Origin: Verrucomicrobiota bacterium
GTDB lineage: Bacteria > Verrucomicrobiota > Verrucomicrobiia > Chthoniobacterales > Terrimicrobiaceae
Direction: 5' to 3'
Assembly (NCBI GenBank): GCA_018970255.1
Contig: JAGWWS010000009.1
Span: 1-64,000, forward strand
Length of the DNA stretch: 64,000 nt
Part shown: positions 34,064-41,992 of the stretch, piece after piece
Numbering within the stretch: position 1 is the stretch's first letter
Layout: every line of letters starts with the position of its first letter
The notes under the pieces: generated by a model
Seen by the model: only the letters and a program-made list of their open reading frames with translations
Told to the model about the DNA's origin: nothing
The model's database searches: none
Position numbers and translations under genes: made by a program

Positions 34064-35410
34064 ATGACCACTGCACTCTCCACGAAACCCACCCTATCCT
34101 TTTGGCAAATCTGGAACATGTCGTTCGGCTTCCTCGGCATCCAGTTCGGCTGGGGCCTCCAAATGGCGAACATGTCCGCCATCTACAAATACCTCGGCGC
34201 CGCCGACAACGAAATCGCCTGGCTCTGGATCGCCGCGCCGCTCACCGGCCTCCTCGTCCAGCCGATCATCGGGCAATGGAGCGACCGTTCGTGGACGGGC
34301 TTGGGCCGCCGCCGCCCGTTCATCCTGGTCGGTGCGATCCTCACCTCGCTGGCGTTGGTTTTGATGCCGAATTCCCCCACGCTTTGGATGGCCGCCGGCC
34401 TCCTGTGGCTGCTCGACGGTTCGATCAACGCGAGCATGCAACCCTTCCGCGCACTGGTCGCCGACAACACGCCCCCGGAGCAAAACTCCCAGGGCTTCGC
34501 CATGCAGAGCCTCTTCATCGGTCTCGGCGGCACGGTTTCCTCCGCGCTTCCCTGGATGATGACAAATTGGTTCGGCGTTCCCGTGGAGGAAGCCGGCAGC
34601 GGGCACATCCCGGCCTCCGTGAAGCTCTCTTTCTACATCGGCGCCGCCGCCTGCCTGCTGGCCGTCGTTTACACCGTTTTCACCACGAAGGAATACCCGC
34701 CCTCGGAAGAGGAACTCGCGGCCATCAAGGCCCGGAAGTTCGACTGGACCCTCGGGCTCGGTGAAATTTTCGCCCTCATCCTCCGCATCCCTCGGCTCAT
34801 GTGGGAACTCGGCCTCGTCCAATTCTTCACCTGGATCGCGATGTTCTGCATGTGGATTTATTTCTCGCCCGCCGTCGCGAAGGACATTTTCAACGCTGCG
34901 CCGGACACCAAGGAATTCGGCGTCGCACTCGAGTGGGCCGGCTTCTGCTTCGCCGTTTACAACGCGGTTTGCTTCTTCTTCTCCTTCTTCCTGCTCTGGG
35001 TTACGCGCCACCTCAGCGCCAAAGTCGTCCACACCCTCTGCCTCCTGGCCGGGGCCGCCGGGCTCATGTCTGTCTTTCTGGTGACGGACAAAAACATGCT
35101 CCTCCTCTCCATGGCGGGCGTCGGCATCGCCTGGGCGAGCATCCTCTCGATGCCCTACGCCATGGTCAGCCCCGTGCTCCCGAAGGAAAACATGGGCGCC
35201 TACATGGGCATCTTCAACCTCTTCATCGTCGTGCCCCAAGTCGTGGCCACCCTCGGCCTCGGCCCCGCCATGAAACACCTCCTCAACAACGACCCCATGA
35301 ACGCGGTCGTTGCCGGCGGCGCCTGTTTCGTCGTGGCGGCCGTGCTCACGCTCTTCGTCCGGGCCTCGACCACAAAAGGCTCCTTCGCCGGCGGCAGTGG
35401 CGGGCACTGA
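34064..35410 (+). CDS. MFS transporter, sugar-proton symporter type (SLC45/sucrose-carrier-like)
   Basis: 448 aa with about twelve membrane helices. The motif DRSWTGLGRRRPFILVGAIL after helix 2 is typical of the SLC45/GPH-like sucrose and maltose carriers, as are QLGWGLQ-type (FGWGLQMANMSAIYKYLG) residues in helix 1. Probably imports a disaccharide with protons; the sugar cannot be read from the sequence. ATG at 34064 chosen; the 84-base gap after queA has no clear terminator. Confidence 0.85.
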   Translation: MTTALSTKPTLSFWQIWNMSFGFLGIQFGWGLQMANMSAIYKYLGAADNEIAWLWIAAPLTGLLVQPIIGQWSDRSWTGLGRRRPFILVGAILTSLALVLMPNSPTLWMAAGLLWLLDGSINASMQPFRALVADNTPPEQNSQGFAMQSLFIGLGGTVSSALPWMMTNWFGVPVEEAGSGHIPASVKLSFYIGAAACLLAVVYTVFTTKEYPPSEEELAAIKARKFDWTLGLGEIFALILRIPRLMWELGLVQFFTWIAMFCMWIYFSPAVAKDIFNAAPDTKEFGVALEWAGFCFAVYNAVCFFFSFFLLWVTRHLSAKVVHTLCLLAGAAGLMSVFLVTDKNMLLLSMAGVGIAWASILSMPYAMVSPVLPKENMGAYMGIFNLFIVVPQVVATLGLGPAMKHLLNNDPMNAVVAGGACFVVAAVLTLFVRASTTKGSFAGGSGGH

Positions 35411-35574
35411 GCTTCGACTCCCTGCCGCGTTGGGTTTTAGACAGGTCGGAGGCTTACGATCGCAAAGCCTCCCGCTTCGACAACTGCCCCTCACTTACAA
35501 GTAATATGCGACCAGTCGTGAAACTCAATTTTAACGAACTATCGTATACTATTCGTTCGGTTTGAGTAAGTGAT

Positions 35575-35922
35575 ATGGTCGCTTTCTCCGCAATATTGTT
35601 TTTGGTCATCGCAGTCGTTGTAATCTATCCCACGGTTGCGCTGCGGAAGCGCCAACGCACCACTTGGTGGGATTACGTTTACCCATTCACAGGGGTTGCT
35701 GCATGGTTTTCGCTTTTAGGCGTTGGCTCAACAGCAACCCTTTCCAACTTTGTTGTAGAAGTGTTTTGTATTGGCGTCCTTTCGGCTCTGCCCCCGTGGG
35801 TGCGCTGGCTGTTGTCCAGCACCGAAAAAGATCAGATTAAGACGTTGTCATTCTTGCTGACCTTCTTGCCAATTCTGGCAGCAGTCGTCATGCGGCTTAC
35901 AATGCCGACACTACCCGAATGA
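35575..35922 (+). CDS. Small integral membrane protein, unknown
   Basis: 115 aa with three predicted membrane helices (about 4-20, 40-62 and 90-108) separated by basic loops. Codon use is AT-richer than neighbouring genes. Resembles small membrane proteins encoded in accessory regions, but no family is recognised. ATG at 35575 has a weak upstream GAGTAAGTG ribosome-binding site. Confidence 0.55.
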   Translation: MVAFSAILFLVIAVVVIYPTVALRKRQRTTWWDYVYPFTGVAAWFSLLGVGSTATLSNFVVEVFCIGVLSALPPWVRWLLSSTEKDQIKTLSFLLTFLPILAAVVMRLTMPTLPE

Positions 35923-36008
35923 GAGAAAACCGAACCAAGCCTTTCACTTTACGTCGCGTTCCGCGCCGAAAGTGAAGGCAGACAATCGGCAAAGCTTCCG
36001 TCGTGGAT

Positions 36009-36128
36009 ATGGACCAGATTATCGAAGGCTTGAACGAACTGATTGGCGGAACTGCCTGAATTGGAAAGGTTCTTGCGGGAATAATGGTGCTGGTCTTGAT
36101 CGTTGGCTATCTCAAGTTTGGGCGCTGA
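36009..36128 (+). pseudogene. Possible small single-helix membrane protein split by an in-frame stop
   Basis: One frame reads MDQIIEGLNELIGGTA, TGA (36057-36059), then IGKVLAGIMVLVLIVGYLKFGR and TGA (36126-36128) inside the 28-bp repeat. Without the first stop it would be a 39-residue peptide with an amphipathic head and one membrane helix. It is either a degraded small gene or two unrelated chance frames; the continuity of hydrophobic pattern favours the former. Confidence 0.35.
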
Positions 36129-36145
36129 CGGAGCATCGCTCTCCA
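36118..36145. repeat. Dispersed 28-bp repeat, copy 2
   Basis: Matches 2241-2268 at 27 of 28 positions in the same orientation; the one change turns a G-C pair of the GGGCG/CGCCC stem into a G-U pair, so the fold is kept. Supplies the stop codon of the mini-ORF before it. Confidence 0.6.
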
Positions 36146-36307
36146 GGGAACGTGCTTTTTTAAATGAGTTGCTAACCTCTCCGCAAGAGCGCTTTGTTCA
36201 TTCAATTTTGGGTTTGGCATTATCCGGGAAACTCGGTCCGGAACTTGCTGTGAATAGGTCAAAACATCCGCTGGCACGAGCGGCGGACCAAATTTGCCTG
36301 ACCACAA

Positions 36308-37747
36308 ATGACCCAAAACCAGCCCTCCCCTTTATTCGAAGAAGCCACAGCCCTCCTCGACCTCGGACTCCAAAAAGAAGCGGTCCGCCTCATTGAAAGC
36401 CGGATCATCGCCGGCGCGGACCGCGATGTGCACGCCGCTGGGCTCGAGGTTTTCAACCGCCTCTGCCGCTTCCTGCGCTCCGGCATCCACGCCGATGCCC
36501 TGCTCGAGGCGGGCGATTGCAGCCGCGAGGAGCTTTTCCGGATCGCGCTTGCGTTCAATTTCTCCGGACGCGTGCAGGAAGCCTACGATATCGAAAAAGG
36601 CATCCACCCCGCTTGCAATGACACCTCGCTCGTCCGCCTCTACGGCCTTGCCTGCAAAGCCTCGCGCCTCGGCCGCCAGCAGGAAGCCCTCGGCCACCTG
36701 CTCGGTTGCTTCCACTACCAGAACATCGAAACCTGGGACGCATTCCGGAAAATTTTCCTCGATAGCGAACTTCAGCACCTCTGGGTCGCGATTCCCTCGC
36801 TGCAGATTTCCCTGCGCGACGCCATGCGGCATTGCGATCTCCCGTTCGACGAAATCCTCGCGCGGAACGAGTCCGTGTTCCCGCTCCGCTGCCTCGACCA
36901 CATGGACCTCGTGTTCATGCCCAAAAAATTCCGCGCTTTGCTCAACGAGGCGCAGTCCACTTGCTTCGAGGTCTCCCCGATGGCCGAGGCGGAAAACCCG
37001 GCGCTCTTCGCGGAGTTCGTCGAATGGCAGCGTGAAACCGTCGCGCCGCGGCTCGAAATTTTCAAACAGCTCCGCGACCGCATCCGTGCCACCGTGGTCG
37101 GCCGCCAACTCGAATTCGCCGAGTTCCAGGCCCGCCGCGGCCGGATCGGCTGCGCCCGCAACCACATCGTTTGCCACCTCCTCCACTCGCCCGGCGCCTC
37201 GATCGATGACATCCCCGACCTCCCGGTGTTGCGTCCGCTCTTGGAAGAATTCCGCCGTCAGCAGGAGGAGTGCCCCGAGTCATTCCGCTACTTGATTTCG
37301 TGGGAATGCAAATCCGACCCCGAGCGCTTCATCCGCGACATCCTGCCCGAGATGCCCGAGGCCAACCGCGAATCCGGCTACGCCAGCCTCGCGCTGGGTT
37401 GCATGCACTACCGGCTCGGCGACACCGCCGCCGCCATCGAGCATTGGTCCGCCTGCGCGCGCAAGTGGCCGCTCGACGACGCCCCCGTGATGAACGCCAC
37501 CATGATCCTCAGCGGCGAGCAGCGTTGGGACGAAGCCAACCGCTTCATCAACCGCCTGCCCGGCGAGTGCCGCGAGTCCGCCCTCTGGAAGAAAGCCTGC
37601 CATGCGATCCGCGAGCGCCGTTCCTTTTCCATCTGCAACAAATTCCACGCCGCCCCGGCGATCCCGACGCCTACTTTCGGCCGCCTGCACTCCGGCGCGG
37701 ACGAGGAATTTTTGATGGAGAAAAATCAGCTGATCGCGGCGGTTTGA
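36308..37747 (+). CDS. Helical-repeat (TPR-like) protein, unknown
   Basis: 479 aa, soluble, no signal peptide. Helical throughout with TPR-like turns at the N-terminus (SPLFEEATALLDLGLQKEAV) and near the C-terminus (ALGCMHYRLGDTAAAIEHWS). The middle (about 150-300) is helical with a conserved-looking MDLVFMPKKFRALLNEAQ segment. No family is recognised. It stands alone between the low-GC island and tRNA-Leu. Confidence 0.68.
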   Translation: MTQNQPSPLFEEATALLDLGLQKEAVRLIESRIIAGADRDVHAAGLEVFNRLCRFLRSGIHADALLEAGDCSREELFRIALAFNFSGRVQEAYDIEKGIHPACNDTSLVRLYGLACKASRLGRQQEALGHLLGCFHYQNIETWDAFRKIFLDSELQHLWVAIPSLQISLRDAMRHCDLPFDEILARNESVFPLRCLDHMDLVFMPKKFRALLNEAQSTCFEVSPMAEAENPALFAEFVEWQRETVAPRLEIFKQLRDRIRATVVGRQLEFAEFQARRGRIGCARNHIVCHLLHSPGASIDDIPDLPVLRPLLEEFRRQQEECPESFRYLISWECKSDPERFIRDILPEMPEANRESGYASLALGCMHYRLGDTAAAIEHWSACARKWPLDDAPVMNATMILSGEQRWDEANRFINRLPGECRESALWKKACHAIRERRSFSICNKFHAAPAIPTPTFGRLHSGADEEFLMEKNQLIAAV

Positions 37748-37784
37748 TTCATCGCGTGGCTGGTTGCGGGGCCGAAAATCCCGC

Positions 37785-37812
37785 TTGCATCGGGCGGGGC
37801 GGCTTTTACATT
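37785..37812 (+). promoter_or_regulatory. Promoter of tRNA-Leu
   Basis: TTGCAT, 16-base spacer, TACATT, 14 bases before the tRNA 5' end. Same TTGCA...TAC pattern as the acpP and rpsJ candidates. Confidence 0.5.
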
Positions 37813-37826
37813 GGCGGTCCTTTTCC

Positions 37827-37907
37827 GCTCGGGTGGTGAAATGGCAGACACGTGCGTTTGAGGGGCGCATGCCGCAAGGCATGGGGGTTCAAGTCCCCCC
37901 CCGAGCA
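37827..37907 (+). tRNA. tRNA-Leu (anticodon GAG)
   Basis: 81 nt cloverleaf: acceptor GCTCGGG/CCCGAGC with A73, anticodon stem TGCGT/GCGCA around a loop with GAG (reads CUC/CUU), long class II variable arm TGCC-GCAA-GGCA, and T arm GGGGG-TTCAAGT-CCCCC. The 3' CCA is not encoded. Confidence 0.95.
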
Positions 37908-37969
37908 GATTTCCTCTCCCCAACAAGCCGCTTTCCCCTCCAGGCCGCTTCTGTTTCGCTCCGGAGCAG

Positions 37970-38902
37970 ATGAATTTTCTTCTGGCGCGGGCGGCGAATC
38001 TTTTTCCGGTTTGGCTCCTGATTTTTTGCGGGCTCGCGCTGGTGGAGCCGGGGATTTTTACCTGGTTCTCGGGTCAATGGATCGTGGGTGCGCTGATGCT
38101 GATCATGCTTGGAATGGGGCTGACGCTGGAGCCGGCGGATTTCCGCGCGGTGGCGAAAATGCCGGGAGCGGTGCTGGCGGGATTCATCGGCCAATACACG
38201 ATCATGCCAATCGCAGGATGGACGACGGCGAAAATGCTGGGCCTGCCTACGGATTTCGCGGTGGGGCTGATTCTGGTCGCGTGCGCGCCGGGCGGGACGG
38301 CATCAAATGTGGTGACCTACATCGCGCGGGCGAATGTCGCGCTTTCGGTGGTGATGACCTCGTGTTCGACGCTGGCGGCGGTGGTGGTGACACCGTGGCT
38401 CACGCAATTGCTGGCCGGGGCGTATTTGCCGGTGGATGGGTGGGGGATGTTTTTGACCACGCTGCAGGTGGTGCTGGGGCCGGTGGCGCTGGGGGTGTTT
38501 TTGAACCGGCGGCTGCCGCGAGTGGCGGCATCTTTCGTGAACTGGGGACCGTTGGTCTCGGTGGTTTTGATTTGTATGATTTGCGCGAGCATTGTCGGCC
38601 AGGGGCGGGAGGCGATTTTGCAGCACATCGGCGTTCTGGCTCTCGCGGTCGGGATGCTGCACGGATTCGGATTTTTTCTCGGCTGGTTGGCGGCGTGGGC
38701 GCTGGGGTTCAAGCCGCCCGAGGCGCGGGCGATTTCCATCGAGGTCGGCATGCAGAATTCGGGGCTGGCGGCGGTTCTGGCCAAGGCGCACTTCGCGGCG
38801 AATCCTCTCACGGCGGTGCCCGCGGCGCTCTCCAGTGTGGCGCACAGTTTGATCGGGAGCTGCCTCGCGGCGTATTGGAGGGCGCGGGGCGTGAGGAACT
38901 GA
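37970..38902 (+). CDS. Bile acid:sodium symporter (BASS) family transporter
   Basis: 310 aa with about nine or ten membrane helices. LMLIMLGMGLTLEPADF, the ACAPGGTASNVVTYIARANVALSV crossover region (split over helix 4) and EVGMQNSGLAAVLA are the family's sodium and substrate sites. Imports organic anions with Na+; likely substrates include pyruvate, pantoate or bile-acid-like acids, and cannot be chosen by sequence alone. It ends one base from the convergent HtrA-like gene. Confidence 0.9.
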   Translation: MNFLLARAANLFPVWLLIFCGLALVEPGIFTWFSGQWIVGALMLIMLGMGLTLEPADFRAVAKMPGAVLAGFIGQYTIMPIAGWTTAKMLGLPTDFAVGLILVACAPGGTASNVVTYIARANVALSVVMTSCSTLAAVVVTPWLTQLLAGAYLPVDGWGMFLTTLQVVLGPVALGVFLNRRLPRVAASFVNWGPLVSVVLICMICASIVGQGREAILQHIGVLALAVGMLHGFGFFLGWLAAWALGFKPPEARAISIEVGMQNSGLAAVLAKAHFAANPLTAVPAALSSVAHSLIGSCLAAYWRARGVRN

Positions 38903-38903
38903 A

Positions 38904-39923
38904 TCAGTTCGGATGCGGCATGCCGGAGTCGGCCCGCATTTCTTTGACTGCGGCGCTCGGGTGCAGGACCGGCATGACGGGGATGTCCATCTGCCTCCCC
39001 TCGCGGGCGATCTGGATTTTCGCCTCCTCGCCGGCGGTGAGATAGTAGGCCGCATCGACGAGATCCTGGATCGAGCAAACTTTTCGGCCGTTGACCCCGA
39101 GAAGAATGTCGCCTTTGTGAAGCCCGAATTTCGCGGCCGGAGTGTCTGGCATCATGGTGACCACACGGGCGGTGGAGCCATCGACTGCGTCCGAGGCGTC
39201 TTCCACTTCGACGCCGATCCAGCCCGGGCGGAGTTCACCGAAGCGGGCGATGTCGCGGCGGATTTTTTCGGCGGCGCCGATGGGGAGAATGTAGCAGGAC
39301 CCGCCCTGGCCGATGCGGGCGGCGACGATCCCGATGACATTTCCATGGAAATCCACGACAGGCGCTCCGCCGTAGCCGGGCTCGACGGCCATGTTCAACC
39401 GCAGGTGCGAGGTGGAGAATTGCTTTCCGTTTTGATGGAAGTCGCGGCTGGCGATGAGGCCGAGCGTGGGGCTGGCCTCGAATTCGCGGGGGAATCCGAT
39501 GGCGATGACGGGGGTGGCGTTGCCGACGTGGTCGGAGTTTCCGACCGGAATGAAGGGGCTGATGCACTCGGTCTTCAGCAATGCGATGCCGGTGCGCGGA
39601 TCGCTGGCGATGATGCGGGCGGGGAGAGTGCGGCCTTGGAAATTCACGCTGACATCATCGGCCTTCATCACGATGCCCGAGTGCGTGTAGACCGTGCCGG
39701 AGGGGTCCACGAAAAACCCGCTGCCGAGGCGCACCCCGAGAGCATCGCTGGCACGCACTCGAACGACGGCATTGCGGTGGAGTTCAAAAAGCCGGGTGAT
39801 TTCCGAGTGAATGGATTCGGCGAGCGGGTCGGCCGATGCCCGGGGGGACAGGGAGATGGACAAACCGATGGCGCAAAGCGCCAGCGCGGTGCGGGCGAAA
39901 TTAGAAGCTCCGTTTCGACGCAT
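38904..39923 (-). CDS. HtrA/DegP-like protein with all catalytic residues lost (pseudoprotease), PDZ domain
   Basis: 339 aa: signal peptide (about 1-31), trypsin-like fold (about 40-220) and one PDZ domain (about 235-320, GDILLGVNGRKV). Aligned to the canonical S1C motifs, His is Gly83 (VYTHSGIV in place of TNAHVV), Asp is Gly112 (DPRTGIALL in place of TDLAVL) and Ser is Gly185 (EPGYGGAPVV in place of PGNSGGPLV), while the surrounding fold (GSGFFVDPSG, GFPREF, DFHGNVIGI) is well kept. This is not a broken gene: the frame is full length. It overlaps the anti-sigma gene by 23 bases, so it may be a periplasmic sensor or scaffold that binds protein C-termini. ATG at 39923 chosen. Confidence 0.85.
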   Translation of the reverse strand: MRRNGASNFARTALALCAIGLSISLSPRASADPLAESIHSEITRLFELHRNAVVRVRASDALGVRLGSGFFVDPSGTVYTHSGIVMKADDVSVNFQGRTLPARIIASDPRTGIALLKTECISPFIPVGNSDHVGNATPVIAIGFPREFEASPTLGLIASRDFHQNGKQFSTSHLRLNMAVEPGYGGAPVVDFHGNVIGIVAARIGQGGSCYILPIGAAEKIRRDIARFGELRPGWIGVEVEDASDAVDGSTARVVTMMPDTPAAKFGLHKGDILLGVNGRKVCSIQDLVDAAYYLTAGEEAKIQIAREGRQMDIPVMPVLHPSAAVKEMRADSGMPHPN

Positions 39924-40320
39924 AGCTGACAACCTCCGCCGGGAGGACGTATTCGACTGCGGTGAGCGGCTTGGCGGGGTTGGCCGGTTTTTGCGGAGCG
40001 CCGAGTTGGATATTTTGGCCGCCCGCGAGGCTCATGTTCACAGGGTTGGAATCATCGACCTCCGAGCCGGACCAATTGAAAATGGAAATGCCTGCGAGGA
40101 TCGCCACCGCGAAGGAGGAGGCGAGGGCCAAGCGAGGGATGGGGGGAGGGGTGAAGACCGAACAGAGGCGGTCCCAGGCGACCTTGATGAAAGGCCGGTG
40201 AATGACTTCGGCGCGCTGCCGAAGCTGAAACTCCGCGAGGAAATCCTCAAAAAAGTCCCCGGGAGGTTGCTCGTATCTTTTCAGACGAAGGAGCTTGCTG
40301 ATGCTTTCGTTTGGTTCCAT
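39901..40320 (-). CDS. Small single-helix membrane protein, probable anti-sigma factor
   Basis: 139 aa: charged N-terminal cytoplasmic region with SKLLRLKRYEQPPGDFFEDFL, one membrane helix (about 62-82) and a short periplasmic tail. It follows the ECF sigma gene by eleven bases and precedes the HtrA-like gene, the normal place for a membrane anti-sigma factor. It lacks a zinc-binding HxxxCxxC motif, so it is not a ZAS-type anti-sigma. The role is inferred from position. Confidence 0.7.
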   Translation of the reverse strand: MEPNESISKLLRLKRYEQPPGDFFEDFLAEFQLRQRAEVIHRPFIKVAWDRLCSVFTPPPIPRLALASSFAVAILAGISIFNWSGSEVDDSNPVNMSLAGGQNIQLGAPQKPANPAKPLTAVEYVLPAEVVSYASKRSF

Positions 40321-40331
40321 CGAATGGATAG

Positions 40332-40916
40332 TTATTTTTTTATAAACTCTTGCAGGTGGTTTTGCAACTGCCTGTGTGCGTAGAAAAGCCGTGAGCGCAC
40401 CGTGCCTTCCGAGATTTTTAGGATTTTCGCGATTTCCGCGTGGGGCATTCCCTGAATGTCAAACATGGTGACCACTGCTCTATGGTCGTGGGACAGCTTC
40501 ATCATGGATTCGTTCAATTTTTTTTGAAGCTCGGAGAGGTTCGCCTCGCGGTGTGGGTCGCCGTTGCTCGTGGCCTCGATGAAGTCGGGGTCGTTGAGGA
40601 TTCCGTTGTCCACATCGTCGAGGCTCATGGTTTTGCGCCGATTGCGCTTTTTGAGGAAATTGATCGCCATGTTCACGGCGATGCTGTGCATCCAGGTGTA
40701 GAAGCTGGATTTTCCCTGGAAGCCTTTGATCGAACGATAGGCCTTCGCGAAGACCTCCTGGAGGATGTCGTTCGTGTCCTCATGGCTGGAGGTCATGTTG
40801 TAAATGAGGCCGTAGAGGCGGGGGCTGAACCGGATGACGAGTTGGTCGAACGCGCGGGCGTCACCACTTTGCGTGCTTCGCACGAGTTGCTCGTCTGTCG
40901 GATCGGGGCTGTCCAT
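40332..40916 (-). CDS. ECF-type RNA polymerase sigma factor (RpoE-like)
   Basis: 194 aa: sigma region 2 (about 25-92, FDQLVIRFSPRLYGLIYNM and ILQEVFAKAYRSIKGFQG) and region 4 (about 130-185, helix-turn-helix HAEIAKILKISEGTVRSRL). Directs transcription of a stress or envelope regulon. ATG at 40916 preferred; 40928 is possible. It forms a leftward unit with the next two genes and is separated from the M23 gene upstream by a terminator. Confidence 0.92.
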   Translation of the reverse strand: MDSPDPTDEQLVRSTQSGDARAFDQLVIRFSPRLYGLIYNMTSSHEDTNDILQEVFAKAYRSIKGFQGKSSFYTWMHSIAVNMAINFLKKRNRRKTMSLDDVDNGILNDPDFIEATSNGDPHREANLSELQKKLNESMMKLSHDHRAVVTMFDIQGMPHAEIAKILKISEGTVRSRLFYAHRQLQNHLQEFIKK

Positions 40917-40960
40917 GACCGGGAGCATGGATGTTATCAAATGCGTCCAGCTTCGCGTAG

Positions 40961-40990
40961 AAAAAACGGGGCGGAGCGTCAGAACGCTCC
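40961..40990 (-). terminator. Terminator after the M23 peptidase gene
   Basis: Minus strand: GGAGCGT-TCTG-ACGCTCC stem that includes the peptidase stop codon, a short GCCCCG spacer, then a run of T (40966-40961). It divides the peptidase from the sigma factor gene. Confidence 0.55.
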
Positions 40991-41992
40991 GGTGATGAGT
41001 TCGAGGAAGCGGCGGCCGGAGTCGCTCAGGCGCGGGGAACCGGCGCTCCCGCCGAGGATTCCGCGCGTGGCGTGGTGGTAGGCCAGGGGCGTGGATTCCA
41101 CCCACTCGAGGCGGGGTTCGGTGGGGCGCCCCTCTGCGGGCGTGGCGGAGACGGGGGCGCCGTAGTTGGTGAAGGCGATGGTCCAGGCGGGCGCGCGGGA
41201 GGGTTTGCCATTTTCGAGGAGCCATGGGTTGTCGCGCAGGAGCGTGAGGCCGCGGGTGGCGGGGATGGTGATTTTGTAGAACGGCGGCAGCGAGCGGATG
41301 TGGTCCGAGAGGCGGAAGGCGGGGTCTTTCGCGCTGGCGAGGAGGACGGCGGCGGGTTCGATGCCGGCGAGGTTTAGGCCGTTGAACTCGCCGTGTTTGT
41401 TGGGTTCGGTGAAATGGCGCGCGTGCCAGGCGGCGAAATCCCCGCCGAGGCGCATGGCGATTTCGAAGTGGAGGTGGGCGCGTTCGCGGTTGAGGCCGTG
41501 GCCGGTGTAGCCCATGCGGCCGATGGCTTGGCCTTGCGCGACTTTTTGGCCGGCGGAAACGGCGGCCGCGGAGAGGTGCGCGTAGAGGGTGTAGATTTTT
41601 CCGCCTTCGATTTCGTGTTCGATGACAACATAGCGGCCGTAATTTGAAGCGCCGGCTTCGGTGCTGGCGTGGACGACCGTGCCGGCGGCGGAGGCGCGGA
41701 TTTCGTCGAGGGGGTTGCCCTGGGCGTCGCGGCGGACCGGGGCGATGTCGATGCCTTCGTGGAGCGTGGTGAAGATGACTTCTCCGGATTGGCGCTGGGG
41801 GCCGCGGACGAAGCCGAAGGACCCGCCTTGCCAGGGTTTCGATGCGACGCCTTCGAAATGGCGGTCGACATACATGTAGAAATCCTCCGGCCGGCCTTCA
41901 AGCAGGGCGCGGTTTTCGGTGGGCCAATCGAAGAGGGCTGCGTGCGCGGGGGTGGCGAGGAGCAGGAGTGCGGCGAAGAGGCGCGGAATCAT
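40979..41992 (-). CDS. Secreted M23-family (LytM) peptidase
   Basis: 337 aa. Signal peptide (MIPRLFAALLLLATPAHA), zinc ligands in LHEGIDIAP and RAHLHFEI, with YTLYAHLSAAAVSAGQKV between, typical of active peptidoglycan endopeptidases. A C-terminal extension of about 120 residues has no known motif. The ATG overlaps the stop of the gene in front (ATGA). Cuts peptide cross-links in the cell wall. Confidence 0.88.
   Translation of the reverse strand: MIPRLFAALLLLATPAHAALFDWPTENRALLEGRPEDFYMYVDRHFEGVASKPWQGGSFGFVRGPQRQSGEVIFTTLHEGIDIAPVRRDAQGNPLDEIRASAAGTVVHASTEAGASNYGRYVVIEHEIEGGKIYTLYAHLSAAAVSAGQKVAQGQAIGRMGYTGHGLNRERAHLHFEIAMRLGGDFAAWHARHFTEPNKHGEFNGLNLAGIEPAAVLLASAKDPAFRLSDHIRSLPPFYKITIPATRGLTLLRDNPWLLENGKPSRAPAWTIAFTNYGAPVSATPAEGRPTEPRLEWVESTPLAYHHATRGILGGSAGSPRLSDSGRRFLELITGAF

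Larger units (their letters stand above)
35411..36307. other. Lower-GC, gene-poor island
   Basis: About 900 bases with visibly lower GC than its flanks, containing one small membrane protein (35575-35922), an interrupted mini-ORF (36009-36128) and a repeat copy (36118-36145). The remaining stretches, 35411-35574, 35923-36008 and 36146-36307, show no credible gene. No transposase, integrase or terminal repeats were found. A recently gained or decaying segment is likely. Confidence 0.5.

Noticed and set aside
34094-35494. 466-codon frame on the minus strand opposite the MFS transporter
   Set aside because: Composition is His/Glu/Gly/Arg-rich as expected for the antisense of a high-GC gene; the opposite strand encodes a clear twelve-helix transporter.
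2241-36145. CRISPR array suggested by the repeated 28-mer
   Set aside because: Only two copies, 34 kb apart, no regular spacers and no cas genes.
35972-36163. 63-codon frame in the low-GC island
   Set aside because: Arg/Trp-rich, no ribosome-binding site, and it ends across the repeat; the frame of the mini-ORF is more plausible.
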